Source: Capitulum mitella (lineage: Eukaryota; Arthropoda; Thecostraca; Pollicipedomorpha; Pollicipedidae). Taken from it: a stretch of 64,000 nucleotides of DNA. Shown here one piece after another: positions 35,131 through 47,515 of this stretch (position 1 is the stretch's first letter; each line of letters opens with the position of its first letter). The stretch spans positions 21,750,144 through 21,814,143 of the forward strand of contig CP099849.1 in NCBI GenBank assembly GCA_030062745.1. Reading direction: 5' to 3'. Below the pieces are notes generated by a model that saw nothing but the letters and a program-made list of their open reading frames with translations, was not told the origin of the DNA and ran no database searches. Both the position numbers and the translations under genes were made by a program.

Positions 35131-36731
35131 GCAGAGCCATCGCCGTCGGGACGTCCAGATCTGGGGGACGGTACTCCAGCGCGGTTCGTTCCTCAGTACT
35201 CTTGTCCCATTTCGGAGGCCCATGCTGGTTAGAGTAGATGAGCTGTACGAGCTGGAGCACCCCCGCTTGCAGGGCGACTATCAGTGCGTACCGTGTTTGA
35301 TGCGTGACGCCTCACGCAGAGCTCAGCCACGAATCGGTCCAATGGCCCTGCGTATCTGTGGGTCTTCGGCACAGCGTCGCTTATCCACGCCTGCCAGGCC
35401 CTGGGAGTGGGGGCGTTTTGACTTGTACGCGCACAGTGCTGGGCTGGCGAAAACAGCGGCCGTGCCGATGTTGTTACGCCACTTTGAGGGCTCGCGAGCA
35501 GTGAACGGCACGTGAGCAGTGGACCTCTGCGAGGTTTACCAGGCTAATTGAGGTTCTTTTAGGCCCTCGCAATGCACCGGAGGAGAAAATTCGGCAGCGC
35601 ATGTTCGAATCTTAGCGGCTGATCGCATGCAAAATTATAATGAAGCTCGTCAAGAACACAGAAGGAAAGAAACTCAGGATGTCATTTAATGCTGCTTGAA
35701 GAACATAGCTGCATTTGACAAAGCGAATGAATCTGATCTTGTTCTTGTGTTGAAGAGCTTCTAACAGTGGACATTTGACTTTCGTCAATTCTACTCCCCA
35801 AAAAATATTGTTAATAGTTTAGCCCGAAGGCATTAAAGTGGGTAACACCAGAGTTGGGATCAGAGTCCATGCTGAGCCGAACTCGTTGCCAGATTCTGCC
35901 CCGCCACCCACGTATTCCCGAAATGGAGCAATTTTGTCCCAGGCGCCGAACCAAATGACACTGGAAATATTTATTGTCCCCTGGAGCTCCATCACACGGC
36001 TGGACCGTGACCTGCTACCTTTCGGTCTGCAGATAGACACAGGTGCCATTCTGGGACTGAAATCTAGTGCCTGCCACGCGCCGCACTCATATCTTGTCCC
36101 ATTTTCACCAGCACCATCCACCTCGTTAACGTCAAATGAATGCAGCAGATAGGATGATGCGAAAGCGGTCCCACCGAAAATCTCAGGCACGAAGGGTCGG
36201 ATCTACTGAGGCCAGGAGGTGTCGATGCAGTGCGACAGGTTAGCAGGGGCAGTTGGTTTGACGCTGCCGCGCTTTGCCGCTCCGTGGGAGAAGAGTTGTT
36301 CAGAGTCGGCGGCAGAACTATGCGGCGACGCACATCCCCGTCCCACTCGCCGTTCCGAAATCCCCCATACGGACGATGACGGAGATGACAAATTAAAAGC
36401 TTATAAAAAAGCCTGGGCCAGCTATTCAACCATGGCCAGACAAAGTCAAGATCTCGTGTGCGATGATCATAACCTATTCGTCGGTTTTCCGTATGATGCT
36501 CGACAAATGCACACCGAGAGGAAAATTCATTTTGTCAAATCGATTCAATCAAATTGTTACCCGACACCAGAACTCGTGCAGTCCCAAAGGTCAGATCATA
36601 CCATTAGACCTCGCTTACTCAGCCCCCTCCCCCTTTAAATCTATTTTCCTCGAGGGAAGAGATATTGAACAGAGAAGAAATCGGTTACCTTTTGCAATTT
36701 AGGCACTACGTCTGTTGGATGACCTACAGAG

Positions 36732-38973
36732 CAGACTTTGCTCGACGTCTTTTGGGTAATCCGGATCAGAATCAGAATCACAGTGGCGTGATCCGGATCA
36801 ACATTTGGATCACGGCTGTTCTTTTTTTAATTTGATGCGAATCATATGTTATTTATGTAAACTTTCTCAAAGTGCAATTAAAAACAAACTGATCCGAACT
36901 TTTATGAAGTGGAATGCGTTGGTATCAGAGTCCCTACTAAGCAGAGCTTGTTGTACAGACTCTGACCAGAGCTTATCGTGCAGCAGCTTGCTGAAGCTTG
37001 TTGTTCAGCTTGTTGAAACAGAGCTTGTTGCACAGACCTTGACAGACTTCCAAGTGAGCCCGAAGTAATTTTGCACCAGGCAACGGACCGGATAATGCTA
37101 AGAGATCTTTTGTGTGTCGTCACAACTGCGACATAATTCACACCACTTTCTGAAAAACTTGTCCGGACCAAACGTTGATTCACGAACCCTTCGTTGATTC
37201 GGATCAGACACTGATTCAAAATATCAATTTCATATCAGCGTAGTCGTTTTTATTATAAATAATACATATATACATATATGCCTTTACTTTTTAGTTCTGT
37301 ATAATATGGTACCTAAGCCTATAAAATGCATGAAAAATACAAAATTTTTGTTACACTATGTATGCATGAGGAAGATGACTGCATACATATATTATAATTT
37401 GGATAAATATGCGGTATCAAATATTGCGTGCAACTGGGCAGGCTCCGCTTTCTGGGTACTTTCTTGTGACAACAGGCTGAGACGTAGCGTTGTATTAGCA
37501 TGCACCTAAAATTAGATCATAAGCGCGGTGGTTATAGCCTCGGGTGTTCGTACGTAACAGCTTTAGCCACTAGTTATTGCTAGCTAAATCTAGACAATTG
37601 CTTCCCAGCAAATATACGTAAACTTAACTCTTACTGATCTTGTTCTGTTTGAACCACGGTTCCAAAATGCAACTAACTGCGTGCAACGAATCTTTTTACG
37701 TGGTTTATTGTACCTCAACGTGCAAAATCTTCCTACATTTCAATTTGATATAAAGTATGCATTTTAAAGCTTATTTCCCCTTGATATTAATCCACACCTA
37801 CGTGCACTAATGTTAATAATGGCCTGTATGTTGTGTTACACGCAGAAGTTAATATAGGCAGGCGCCCGACAGCTATTTGGCCAAAAAACAAACGGAACTA
37901 GTGACATCACGACTACTGAATAACACAACGTAAGACACGTGATAATTTAACGAATCGCGAAGGTGCCCCGAGGGCACCTGTCCCTATCGACTTTCGCAAA
38001 CATGAGTACCTACTAATAGCCTACTACCTGCTGTGAGCGCGTGGTCGGCCAAGCGGCACAGCATACCCGCCGACCCGGTGACCAGCTGCCGCGTAACGGC
38101 AGCGCCGCCCGCCACCGCAGACACTAGCCACGGCCAGCCCGACCCTGCCACCTGATTGGCTCTCACCCCGCGGGTACTGGGCAGCAGCCAATTGCTGATT
38201 GGCCGGTGCGTTCCCTCGAATATTACGTGATGCGATTTTCTATGCTTGATCCTGGCAGGGGTATCAGTGTGCCTGATGGCTCTCTGACATTAGTAGAAAC
38301 GCCTTTTTTGCCACGGCTTTCGCCGGGGATGTAATTACCTTCAACACATTTTAAAAGTGGCAACAGACCAAAACTGATGGCAAGAACATAACACGGGGAA
38401 GTGTACACAGGCGCAGTAGAAGTATATAGTCAATAGAGGTACCTAGGGGATTTCGTTGCTGATGATGCAAAAAGGGGCCGCATTCTTCATGAACATTTTT
38501 AATATTAATCATGAACACATTTAATTTTTCCCTAGTGGCGCATGTTTCGCAATCATAGATATGTTTCAGATAGCTAGATAGCTGGGCTGTGAAACTTTGA
38601 ACCTTGTGGGGTTGTGAAAAAGTTGGTTATTGGTCTCAGTTGAGATCTTCTTGAATGTAACTTTGTTTGGTGGATTGCAATCTGGAAGTATTTTTCATAA
38701 ACATATTATCATATTACGTTACCACCTTCCGTTACAAACATAATTTGATCTCTTTGATTCGGATTGACGGTGTAGTTCATCCGGATCAAAGCCGGGATCA
38801 CAACGCTTGGGTCCGAACCAGCAATTGAATCACATCTGTTTTTCAAAACTGATCCGAATGAAATGTGATTCTTGGCCGCACTTTCAAAACTGATCCGGAT
38901 CTAATGCGATTCACCCAAAAACATGCGATTCTTGACCTGCATCAGATCTGGACCAGAATCAAGCACTAGTCTG
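36732..38973. mobile_element. hAT-like non-autonomous element, 2.2 kb
   Basis: Left end CAGACTTTGCTCGACG; reverse-complemented right end CAGACTAGTGCTTGATTC. Flanking 8-bp repeats CTACAGAG (36724-36731) and CGACAAAG (38974-38981) match at 6 of 8. Both ends carry subterminal arrays of GATCCGGATCA/GATTC(T/G)-type motifs (36757-36900 and 38755-38965). A tandem of CAGAGCTTGTTGTACAGA-like units lies at 36945-37045. A CpG-rich patch with CCAAT motifs lies inside (37960-38230). No transposase coding was recognised. Confidence 0.65.
37960..38230. promoter_or_regulatory. CpG-rich patch with CCAAT boxes in element
   Basis: GC-rich sequence with TGATTGGCTC (38152), GCCAATTGC (about 38187) and TGATTGGCC (about 38196): two inverted CCAAT boxes and one direct one within 60 bp. 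Promoter-like composition inside the 36732-38973 element. No transcript evidence. Confidence 0.35.
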
Positions 38974-39045
38974 CGACAAAGGTAGGATTAATTCAATTAC
39001 AAAACATGCAATGATTCTCGTGGCCAACAACAAAGGCGTCTGAAG

Positions 39046-39199
39046 ACTAGGGGACGGAACGTGTCCCGGCAAGGTGGACATCAGCAACTTTTAGGGTCAT
39101 TTCTTTCCATGCACCACCAAAGGGCTAATGTTAAATTTCGCCAGTTGGGTGGGGGGGGGGGGCACGGTGTCCCCGTGCACCCAGTCCCGACGCCTACGT
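39046..39199 (+). mobile_element. 154-bp hAT-like MITE, copy 2
   Basis: Flanked by a perfect 8-bp duplication GTCTGAAG (39038-39045 and 39200-39207). Ends ACTAGGGGACGGAACGTG and, reverse-complemented, ACGTAGGCGTCGGGACTGGG. Shares GCTAATGTTAAATTTCGCCA and CCCCGTGCAC with 8263-8415, and carries a G-run of 14 where that copy has fewer. It begins 64 bp after the larger hAT-like element. Confidence 0.88.
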
Positions 39200-39207
39200 G
39201 TCTGAAG

Positions 39208-42200
39208 GCAATTTTCTATGACAAATGCTCAGGCCGAAATATGTGGTGTCGCGAATGCCGCGCTTCTGTTGTTGCCTGCTGTTTAGCCGAGCAACTGTGA
39301 TTTCGAACGTACGACTCACATCAGCGGTGTAGCACACAGCCCGTAACGCGGCTTTCGCCATGATCGAAAGTCGCTTCGAACATCCGTTAGAGCAAGCCAT
39401 TGGCTTGATTTCCCATTGGACTCGGGGCGCCTTATAAATGAGGCATCCTGCTAAAGCTTACGGCTTGTCCGGCCAGCCGCGTCGCTGCCCATTAAGAGGG
39501 CGCTTTGTGGGTCAGGAGCAAATGAAATCACGTCCATCGACTGCAATTCGACTTGGCTGCATGGCACGTCGCTGTCGGTGGGACCCAAATCGTTTCATGG
39601 GTCACCATTGACTTCGCTGGATGGAGTTAGAGTTTGGACACTGCTTTGAGCGGCCTGGGGGCGCGGAAGTTCAGGTATCAGAGCTAAGACAATGCACAAA
39701 TATCGACTTCGTTAAACCACGTGAATGCCCCTGTTTTTGCTCATATTCCAAAAACATACTGTGGCGAATTTTTTTCATCGCCTTCTAGATCGTTGTAAGT
39801 TTGGCCCCATAATAACGTGATACAGAGTAAGTAGTAATGTGAAAGGCTGTCAGCGATTTCCTTGGAGAACAACTCAACGGTCAAGTGAAAGCACGCATAT
39901 GTTTAATCTCATGCTATCCGGTAGGAGTCTGTGATATTGATCAATTACATACTGATGTGCACGTACTATTAATCGCGCTTATTTTTGCAACTGGTGCCTT
40001 TTTATGCTCGCCAGTAACTGATCCCACTCACGAAGGCGTATCAAGTTGTACCGAAATATCTGGACTTTTTATGGCACCCACTATGTTTATGCATGTTGCA
40101 AAAAACATTATTCATAGGAACCGACTACGGCAGCGCTAGAACTAATCGTGCTAACAATCACTCAGCGATCAGTTCCACTGATTTAACATCTGAACATCGC
40201 TACCAACGAATGGCTGCCAAGTCGCCTTTCCTTTTTCCAGATTTCTGCCCGGCGCAGTCTGATATACAGGACGCGGCGTGGAAACAGATAGCCTGGACGT
40301 TAACGTCGTCACTCGTTTCGATGGCGTGTCACTTGCGATTATCCAGGAAATTAGAACTACTTTGCCGGCTGCGTTTATTTTACTCTTAAAGCCCAGAGAC
40401 AGCATGTTGGTTGTCAGTTTTTGATGATAGAGCGCTGCTGTTCATGGCCAAGGGCCTCGAGATCTGAGGCATGCACATCGATCTTGATGTTGCTGGGCTG
40501 GAACGCCGGAAAATTATGGTCTAGCTCAGCAGAGGCTGTCATCCGGGAATCATGACGATCCCTCCAATGATCCTTTGACACGACGATGTAGCTCTGCTGT
40601 GTTCAGTGCCTCTTCTAAGCCTGAATAATGGTTTAAGGTGGACTAATTAGTCAGGGTACACTTGGCATGAAGCAGACGCGAGCAAGTTGCCGATGGTTGC
40701 ACGATGTATGACTAGTCGCTAAAGTCGAAGAAGTAAAATTCATGTAGCCGTAAATGTTAGAAAGTAACCTACCTAACGTGAATCACGAATTTATTTTATC
40801 TACAAGCAGTGGTGTTCTGCCAGCCAAGCCATCTGGTGAGTGGCTGCCGCACGAAACCGGCAGGCTGTTGAAACATTAGCTAGTAACATGACAGAATATG
40901 TATTTTTTGCACCATGCCAGGAAAACGGGATGTTATAAACAATGCCCTAGACAATGTTCTAGGCAATCGACAATTTCTGGCAGCTCGCTTTGCTCGAGCC
41001 AGAAATTGTGTCAATGACTGAGATCTAGAACATAGAATTTGTCTGCCATAGTGCAAGAAGTTGTTTCCTACTTGTCTGAAGAACCCGAGTAAATATTTCA
41101 TGGATTCTCGTCCTAAGTCTAATTTTAAGACAGCAGATAAACATCTGAAGCATTATATTGAAGATTATTAGGTATGTGTGTAATGGAGCTATGTTCTCAG
41201 TTTTGTGTCATGTTATTAGGTATTACGGATACAGATACATTTGCGTGTCTGGAAGGTAACTGCAAAACATCGCGTTAACAGTAAATGCAGGAAGTTCCAA
41301 ATTGCTATACAACATTAAATTTTTTGCTCCGCACATTATTTTTCGCATGGATCCAAAGTGAATGCAAGCCGTTCAGAAACAAAACATGCAGGAAAACCTC
41401 GTGCCAGGTTTCTGCACTGAAACTGTCTTTACCTTAGTGGCAATAAACATATAGGAAAAGCTACTTAAAGCCTGCAATGGTCTGCAGAACAATGCAGCTA
41501 TTGACATGAATTTCCACAGTTTCCAGTTCCCTCTATGGAAGCTGTCTCAGTAATTTCCTTACGTGATTTCCGCTTTGGCCATGTGAGACGATTCAAATTC
41601 CTAGATAAGGGCATTTTTTCTTTTACTAATTTCCGGACAATGTTGCGGTTTTAAAAATACAGCCCAAAGGCTAAGTGGGTTTAACGTAAGGTGATTTGCA
41701 TCGTGGTGGTTGGGGGCGGGAGCGCTCCTGGCCAGCTGATAATAGCTGGTGGGTAAATAAATAAATGAAAATAAATAAATGGAAAAGACATTTCCCCGAG
41801 TACTAATATTATTGGTCAGAAAAGTATAATTCAATAATTATATGTCAATTACATTCAAGCAAGCAACCAAACGTTCGAGATTCTTGTTTTCATCGATTGT
41901 ACGACTATGCTCGCTTGGTTTTCTTGCTCACGCCGTCCGAACTGTAGTTTGGTTTGTAACTACAGTCGCAGTTTAATGGTCTTAAAAGATGTTAAGTTTT
42001 AACATACGCTTTGTCGTACAAATACTGATGCAGTTTCTGAACGTAAAAGAAAACCGTATTTAGGTAGCATTTTTCAGCTGTTGACCAACATCCGCGAAAA
42101 CATTTCAGAACTGTAACGAATAAATCCTCGGTGTTTGAAACCCTTGTTGATTGCGGCTGAGAGATAGTAAAAAGCCAAAATTTATTCGGACATTTTTTAA

Positions 42201-42487
42201 ATAATTAAACTGATAAACGAAGTTGATTTTGCCAAGTTTTCTATAACATTTTCTTAACGAAGGCTGGGATAAATTTTTATTTTGCCATTAACTGCTTCTA
42301 TCACCTCTTGATCTCGACCGTCACTAGGTGAACATTTTCCTGGGCTCGTCATAGTAATGCTTTTCGATGCTACAAAAACTCATATATTTCGGCATTTGCC
42401 TGCACAGCCTGGGCCGCCACCTTGGACTTCTACGTGCAGAACCAGTTCCGTTTTGGTTCCGGTGTGCCGCGTTTAGCTCCATTTCAG
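39208..42487. other. No gene recognised upstream of GPCR exon A
   Basis: Anonymous, increasingly AT-rich. One strong hairpin (40954-41033). No signal-peptide exon for the receptor could be identified, though a short GC-rich 5' exon could be missed by eye. Confidence 0.45.
40954..41033. repeat. Long two-stem hairpin, miRNA-precursor sized
   Basis: Outer stem ATGTTCTAG (40954-40962) with CTAGAACAT (41025-41033); inner stem ACAATTTCTGGC (40970-40981) with GCCAGAAATTGT (40998-41009), both perfect, with a 16-nt loop. The 80-nt size would suit a small-RNA precursor, but the asymmetric internal loop (7 against 15 nt) argues against it. A MITE remnant is equally likely. It lies 1.5 kb upstream of the receptor exon. 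Confidence 0.75.
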
Positions 42488-42663
42488 TACGCTGATGACA
42501 GGCTCCCTGGTCACAGATACCTCTCGAAGTTCGGGTCTGCGGGACGTTCCCATGTCTACCGCGGCTGACGGTCGGGAAGCGCTGGAGGCTCGGCGCCAGA
42601 GGCAGGTGCTGCTCGAGCAGGAACGACTCTGCCGGGCCGCCAACGTCACGGCGTCAGACCCAG
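42488..42663 (+). CDS. Family B1 GPCR, exon A (N-terminal ectodomain)
   Basis: First recognisable exon of a secretin-family peptide-hormone receptor. An acceptor with a pyrimidine-rich lead ends at 42487 and a donor GTGAGC follows 42663. The frame is closed upstream by a TAG at 42474, so the protein either enters by splicing at 42488 or starts at the Met at 42495. No signal peptide is visible, so I infer an upstream exon. The end of the exon reads as a charged helix-like stretch (LEARRQRQVLLEQERLC) followed by an NVT glycosylation sequon, as at the start of calcitonin/PTH-type ectodomains. The Cys in RLC would be the first of six. It ends in phase 1, matching exon B, where the split codon gives Ala. 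The 5' boundary is the least certain part; the 3' end is well supported by phase. Confidence 0.68.
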
Positions 42664-45497
42664 GTGAGCCCTGCGTCCCCGCACATCGGATACACCCATC
42701 TGGCATCGCCCGCCTCTTCCGTCGCGTTACGCCACTCGGATAACGAGTTCAGTCTTTTTTCTTTTTCATATTTTGTTACTCTTTATGACGGTTCTTTTAA
42801 TATGTACTTTACATATTTGCTTTTATTTATATATTTCGTATTTGTACCTTTTTATTTTAATTTTTCAGATTGAAATATATGAATTTTTATATTTTTACAT
42901 TCATTACTTTTCTTTTTTAGCTGCTTTCGGCCGCAGTCTGTCATTTTTGCTAGATGGCAGCGAAAATAGGGATTTAACGGCTCTGAGCGCTATTGAAATA
43001 TCAGCAAGTAGCGGACATGGCTTAAAGTAGCGAGCATGTTCGCGCTATTTTGTGCAAGGAAATCGACGAGCGTGACAGCTATGAAAGCAGGAGAATATCG
43101 GTTTGACAGGAATCGTGGGATACATCAGGGTACATCAAACCGCGTTAGAATCTCAGCCCATGGAGCTAAATGTTCCATCGCCTTAGCGCTGTCAAAATGT
43201 AGCCAGGTAATGTTGTTCTAAGGGGCCTTTAAAAGCATGCAAACCTAGGCACGCAGTGGTTTATGATGACGTCTCTACTCTGCATTCATTCTAGTGGCTG
43301 GTGAAAGGTAGTGACAATACAGAAAGTTCATTGCGTGGCGCAGAAATCCAGAATCTTCTGGAGCCTCCGGATTGGCAAAAATGAGCTCGGCTTACCGTGC
43401 TGGCTTACAGGCTTACTAATGAAATCTCCTTATTCAGGATCAGACCTGATGCCAAAATGGCTTTGGCGTGGGCTTCCTAATGTTTGCAGTCATCGCCTGT
43501 TTGTTTTCTCTAGGCAACTGCAGAACAGTAACTGGATTGCTCTGTGCTTGGGCTAAGCACAAACGTCAAAGACAGTCAGCAGATGTAAAGGTGATCTAAT
43601 TTAATATGTACCCAAGGTGGCTGCAGTGCAGATTTCAAACCGTCCATGCCAGTAGAAGTGGTCTCAAAAATCTAATCGTTCTGTTGTTGCCTTACTTCGG
43701 TTATTTTAATAACACGAAGTACATTTTGAGCAACTAAACAAGTTCCATTATAATTGATGTGTTTCATTCGCATAATAGCACCAGTGCATCAGCAAACGTA
43801 GAATCTTGCTGGGAAGTGAATCAACCAGTTGAATCAACAGGCATTTGCCTTAAATTGTCGTATTCTAATTAGCAATCTAAAACTCTGAACGCCGTGTCCT
43901 GACCCACTTACAATTGAGAAATAAACTGGGCCCTGGCACAGTTTATTTCTGCTTGGCGTTTTGTCGGTAGTGATTACATCAGTGAATCCAAGACGAGTTG
44001 GGGTTGTTCATGTAGTAACGTGCACATTGCAAAACGCATGCATACTTGACAGCTGTGTTTAAGCTACGCAAGGGATTTGCCTTAGTTTAACTCAGCTAGT
44101 TTAGCTAGCGTTAGATTCATTCAACACATAGATCGTACAAAAATGACAGGCCTTGGACGAGAACCAGTTCAAAAGAGCTAACCCCGGCAAACATTATGTA
44201 TCCATGCAACGGTAAATTCAACTGCATCACGTACCGTGAAATGCCAGATCAGCATAAAGAATGGCGTTGCCGAATCGCTAATAGAATGTTCTCATTTATC
44301 CCCACGTGTTTGAAGCAAAGCCTCAGGCCGAACGAATTGCATGAAATTACGGTAGAATTTCATCCTCTGCGCGACTCGACAACTACCTACGGTCCAATTT
44401 CTGTGCGGGAAGCCAGGGTTCTGAGAATCACGCCGCCAGCCGTCCGGAACAATTTGTTGGCAACGAAATTTATGTTTGCACGTAACGGAACTGCCTGTTT
44501 ATCGTGACAAATCGGACCCAAGAAAATGTCGGCAGCAGATGTCGGACATTAAGGAACATTACGGAATAAAATTGACAGTGTGGTAGACATTTCGAAGGAA
44601 TCAGTTTTGCATCGAAACCATAATGAGTACTTTCGGCAAAAGCAGTCTGATGACGGATGACGCGGATTTAGTTTTTTCTCCACACACGCTCAAAACACAA
44701 AGCACAAAGGCACAAAGCTGTGTATTATGTGTCAACATGACGTCCGAAAATTCCGGTGGCCAGTGGAAGAAACCTCTGTTTGACGCCTGGATTTTCGGAT
44801 TTTTGGAACTGTTAGCCCTAGCAGGAATTCGTGCTTTACAGTCATCTGGGTGTTTAATGTTGAAAGAAAAGTGGGTAAGTAGTAGCCTTGCCAATGAAGA
44901 AGGTCCGCCGTGTTGTATGAATTGCATTGTTTCCGTCTTTGCCCCGCGGTGCAAATAACTCTTATCGTGCGTCAGTGAAAGCGAAGGCGAGATGTTACGT
45001 TAAACGTCACCGGTGCAGAACACCAACTTCACATTTAAACTGTGCCATGGCTCACCCAGTTTTCCAAACCAAAGAATGGGTTTACTCGTCTTTGACCAAG
45101 CAAGATGTGAATATTGCATTATACTAGCACCTATGCTCATAAACCCTTGTGGTACTGGTGGCGCAAATATGTATACTTCTCGCCTTTCTGTAGCTTGTCA
45201 TCTTGACCTGAACAAAGCTGTCATGCATTATCATTCCTTCTTTTGCCTGCGCCGGGCTCTTCATCTGTGAGTAAAAATTCAGTTCACGTTTTGCCGTAAA
45301 TTGTGCTTCGGCATAACTTTCTCTTCGCGATGGAGCCAGAAGGCAGTGCAGACCGCAGCCGTCCGCTGTTTCCCTGCGGCGGCGGGCGCTTCGCCTCGCC
45401 GTTCTCCCGATCTGCCGGGCGTGCCGGTCCGCCGGCTTTTGAGCCGCGCACCAGCGGCCCGCGACGGAGCCCGTGCTGACGCAGCTCTGCCCCGCAG
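42664..45497 (+). other. GPCR intron A-B (2.8 kb)
   Basis: Non-coding by inference, bounded by GTGAGC and CCGCAG. AT-rich, with a T-rich run near 42750-42930. It contains a 12-bp hairpin (43917-43950), listed separately. Open frames at 44196 and 44623 (about 100 codons each) show no recognisable domain and no codon bias like the exons, so I do not call them. Confidence 0.75.
43917..43950. repeat. Perfect 12-bp hairpin in intron A-B
   Basis: AGAAATAAACTG (43917-43928) and CAGTTTATTTCT (43939-43950) around a 10-nt loop GGCCCTGGCA. Confidence 0.92.
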
Positions 45498-45610
45498 CCG
45501 GGCTCCACTGTCCGCGGGTCTTCGACGGCATCGCCTGCTGGCCCAGCACGCCGGCCGGCGTCAACGCCACCCAGCCATGTCCGCACTACTTCAAGGGGTT
45601 CTACCCGCAC
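45498..45610 (+). CDS. Family B1 GPCR, exon B (hormone-receptor domain core)
   Basis: Encodes the core of the extracellular hormone-binding domain (HRM fold). It opens with two bases completing the split codon, then 37 codons with HCPRVFDGIACWPSTPAG, an NAT sequon and QPCPHYFKGF. The pattern C-x(5)-D-G-x-x-CW-P and CP-x-Y-F is diagnostic of family B1 receptors; TPAG after the CW is typical of calcitonin/DH31-type receptors. The Cys residues supply numbers 2, 3 and 4 of six. A C-rich acceptor precedes 45498 and a consensus GTGAGT donor follows 45610. Exon GC content is high compared with the AT-rich intron flanks. An AG a little upstream (about 45479) is a possible alternative acceptor, but it would put the motif out of frame. 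Separated from exon C by a 10.9 kb intron. Confidence 0.9.
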
Positions 45611-47129
45611 GTGAGTCGCCCCCTCCCTCCTCCGCGCCAGGCCAGGTAACTGGGGTTTCCGCGTCGCCGACTCTTAGGTCGGACCGGACCGACGTCGCTG
45701 GAAGGATATCAAGCATTTTGTTCCTTGGAGCGGTTACACAAAGTCGTCAGTTGATGCGTTACCCGGGACAATTCTGTTGCTCAACTACGCCAGAAGTGGA
45801 ACTTTCCGTTTTTCGTTGGGAAGGGGAGGGACAAAGTCGAGATCACCGCGCCGTCCTCCCAACGACGGAAAACTCTCCAGATTTTGGCTACTTTATTCTG
45901 AAACCCAGTTCTATTAGAAGATCAGTAGCATTAAAAATATCGTTCGGAAGCCGACGACAGGACGGCCGGATTGTATCCATAATCTTTGGGGGAAATTCAT
46001 CATGTGTATACGAGAAAGTCAAACAACTGCTCCCCGTCCCCCGAAAGAAGGAATGCAAAAAATTTAAAGCCCCTGTATGTTATTGATTTCCGTCTCTCAG
46101 CGGTCCTCCGCACGCTTGCGTTCTTCTTGAGCTCCACCTCCCAGTCGTCCCGCTGCAGGTTCCGCTCGTCACGGGCGCCACTACGGCCATGTCCAGACGA
46201 CACCGAGGCCGGCAGAGTGGTGTTGGCACCGACGCCCTGGATTACGAGTTACCACAGTGATTTTATGCGCAAAGCAGTGTGAGGGACAGGTGACAATGTA
46301 AGTCCAATGATGAGGGCACAGAGGGTACCTTTAGGTAAAACATTTTTTTTTTAATGAAGCCTACTTCCGCCGCCTGGACTAATCCTGAACTGGCCCATAC
46401 CTTTTAAGACAAGTAACTGCCCCGTACATGAACGATCCCATCGCCCACTGCCCGAGGTTAAGAGCCCATCTAAGTGACAGGTACGCGAGAAGATACCAGC
46501 CTCGTTACAACAGCGGGCCGGCGTCCTAGCACCGGTGTTTTTGGCCGAAATACGACGCCGGCCGAATTTCATCAGTTCCTCTACCCACCTCACATGTAAT
46601 TGGACATTAGATGCCAAACTAGCTAGATATCACATTCATTTTCGGCATTCTGTCGAGGCCCGTTACAAGGACCGCATATCAATATATGCACGTATACCTC
46701 ATGCCGTTCTGCTTTTGCGACCTGGCAGAGACCTAATGCCATACATAAGTATATGGTGTTTTTACGAGCGAAGCCTAAAGCCGAGTGAGTCTTGCTCCAG
46801 TTGACAGAAAAGCTCCAATCGAGTGTATGAGTCGACCGAGCATGGCCTGGCCAAAACGTTTTCTGGAGGATAATGACTTCGCAGCCAGTAGGCACCGATG
46901 AAATGAAATATGCTTTCAAAGACCCCACTAAAACATGTTTGGCACATTGATACTCACATGTATATACATATACACATATACGTGCATACATAAATATAAA
47001 CGGTGGAAGTGACGAGATTTACCGTTGTTGGCTACCTCCACTGAAAATATGCCACAAGGTACATGTTGTGCCCTTGTTTACTCTCAAACTGCCCCGTGTT
47101 GTTCAAAACCTGATCTGCAAAAGATGAAA

Positions 47130-47484
47130 AAATGGCGCCATAAGTCAATGGCCTGGCATGACCTCGACCCAGAATCCTAAGTCAAGACGCCAAATGAATG
47201 GAAATGGTCGTATTCCACGTGTTAACGGCCAAAAGCAAACACCCTTTTCCCGTGTCGTTCGAAAAGTTGTACAGAATGACCTGTACGGGCCGAGAAAGTG
47301 TCCAAAATTGACCTTTTTCCACCCCATTTGACCTTGAATATGTCGACCCAGGATCATGAAAATTTCACACAATGTAAATAGTTATAGCCCCACCCTGTCC
47401 ATAAAATTTCATGCTTCTAGCTCTTTCCGTTACCGAGATCGGAGGGGGGTACTTTTAGATCCCCCTTCCAATGCGCGTTAGCGC
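47130..47484. repeat. Repeat with TGACC motifs
   Basis: Contains several TGACCT/TGACC strings (near 47159, 47277, 47309 and 47330) and a stretch ending in GGAGGGGGGTACTTTTAGAT, similar in style to the interior of the 28296-29484 element. The identity is weak and the left limit is not defined. Confidence 0.35.
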
Positions 47485-47515
47485 GAAACCCCTTCCACTG
47501 CGGGGGTTAAAACGG
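47485..47515 (-). mobile_element. Possible TTAA-type element end
   Basis: CCCCTTCCACTGCGGGGG followed immediately by TTAA (about 47505-47508). Reverse-complemented it begins TTAACCCCCGCAG, the same form as the piggyBac-like end at 29484. A matching left end was not found, so this may be a truncated copy. Confidence 0.35.

Larger units (their letters stand above)
30227..36731. other. No gene recognised; hairpins and a CpG block
   Basis: Contains a hairpin (31319-31348), a 22-bp perfect palindrome (32053-32074), a GC-ended inverted-repeat piece (33539-33699) and a CpG-rich block (34900-35130). The longest chance frames (35819-36190 and 36219-36638, about 120-140 codons) have no recognisable domains. 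A small E-box-free GC-rich zone lies at 35220-35520. No exon-like motif was recognised. Confidence 0.45.

Noticed and set aside
35819-36190. 123-codon minus-strand frame
   Set aside because: No recognised domain, and the opposite strand has a frame of similar length; insufficient for a gene call.
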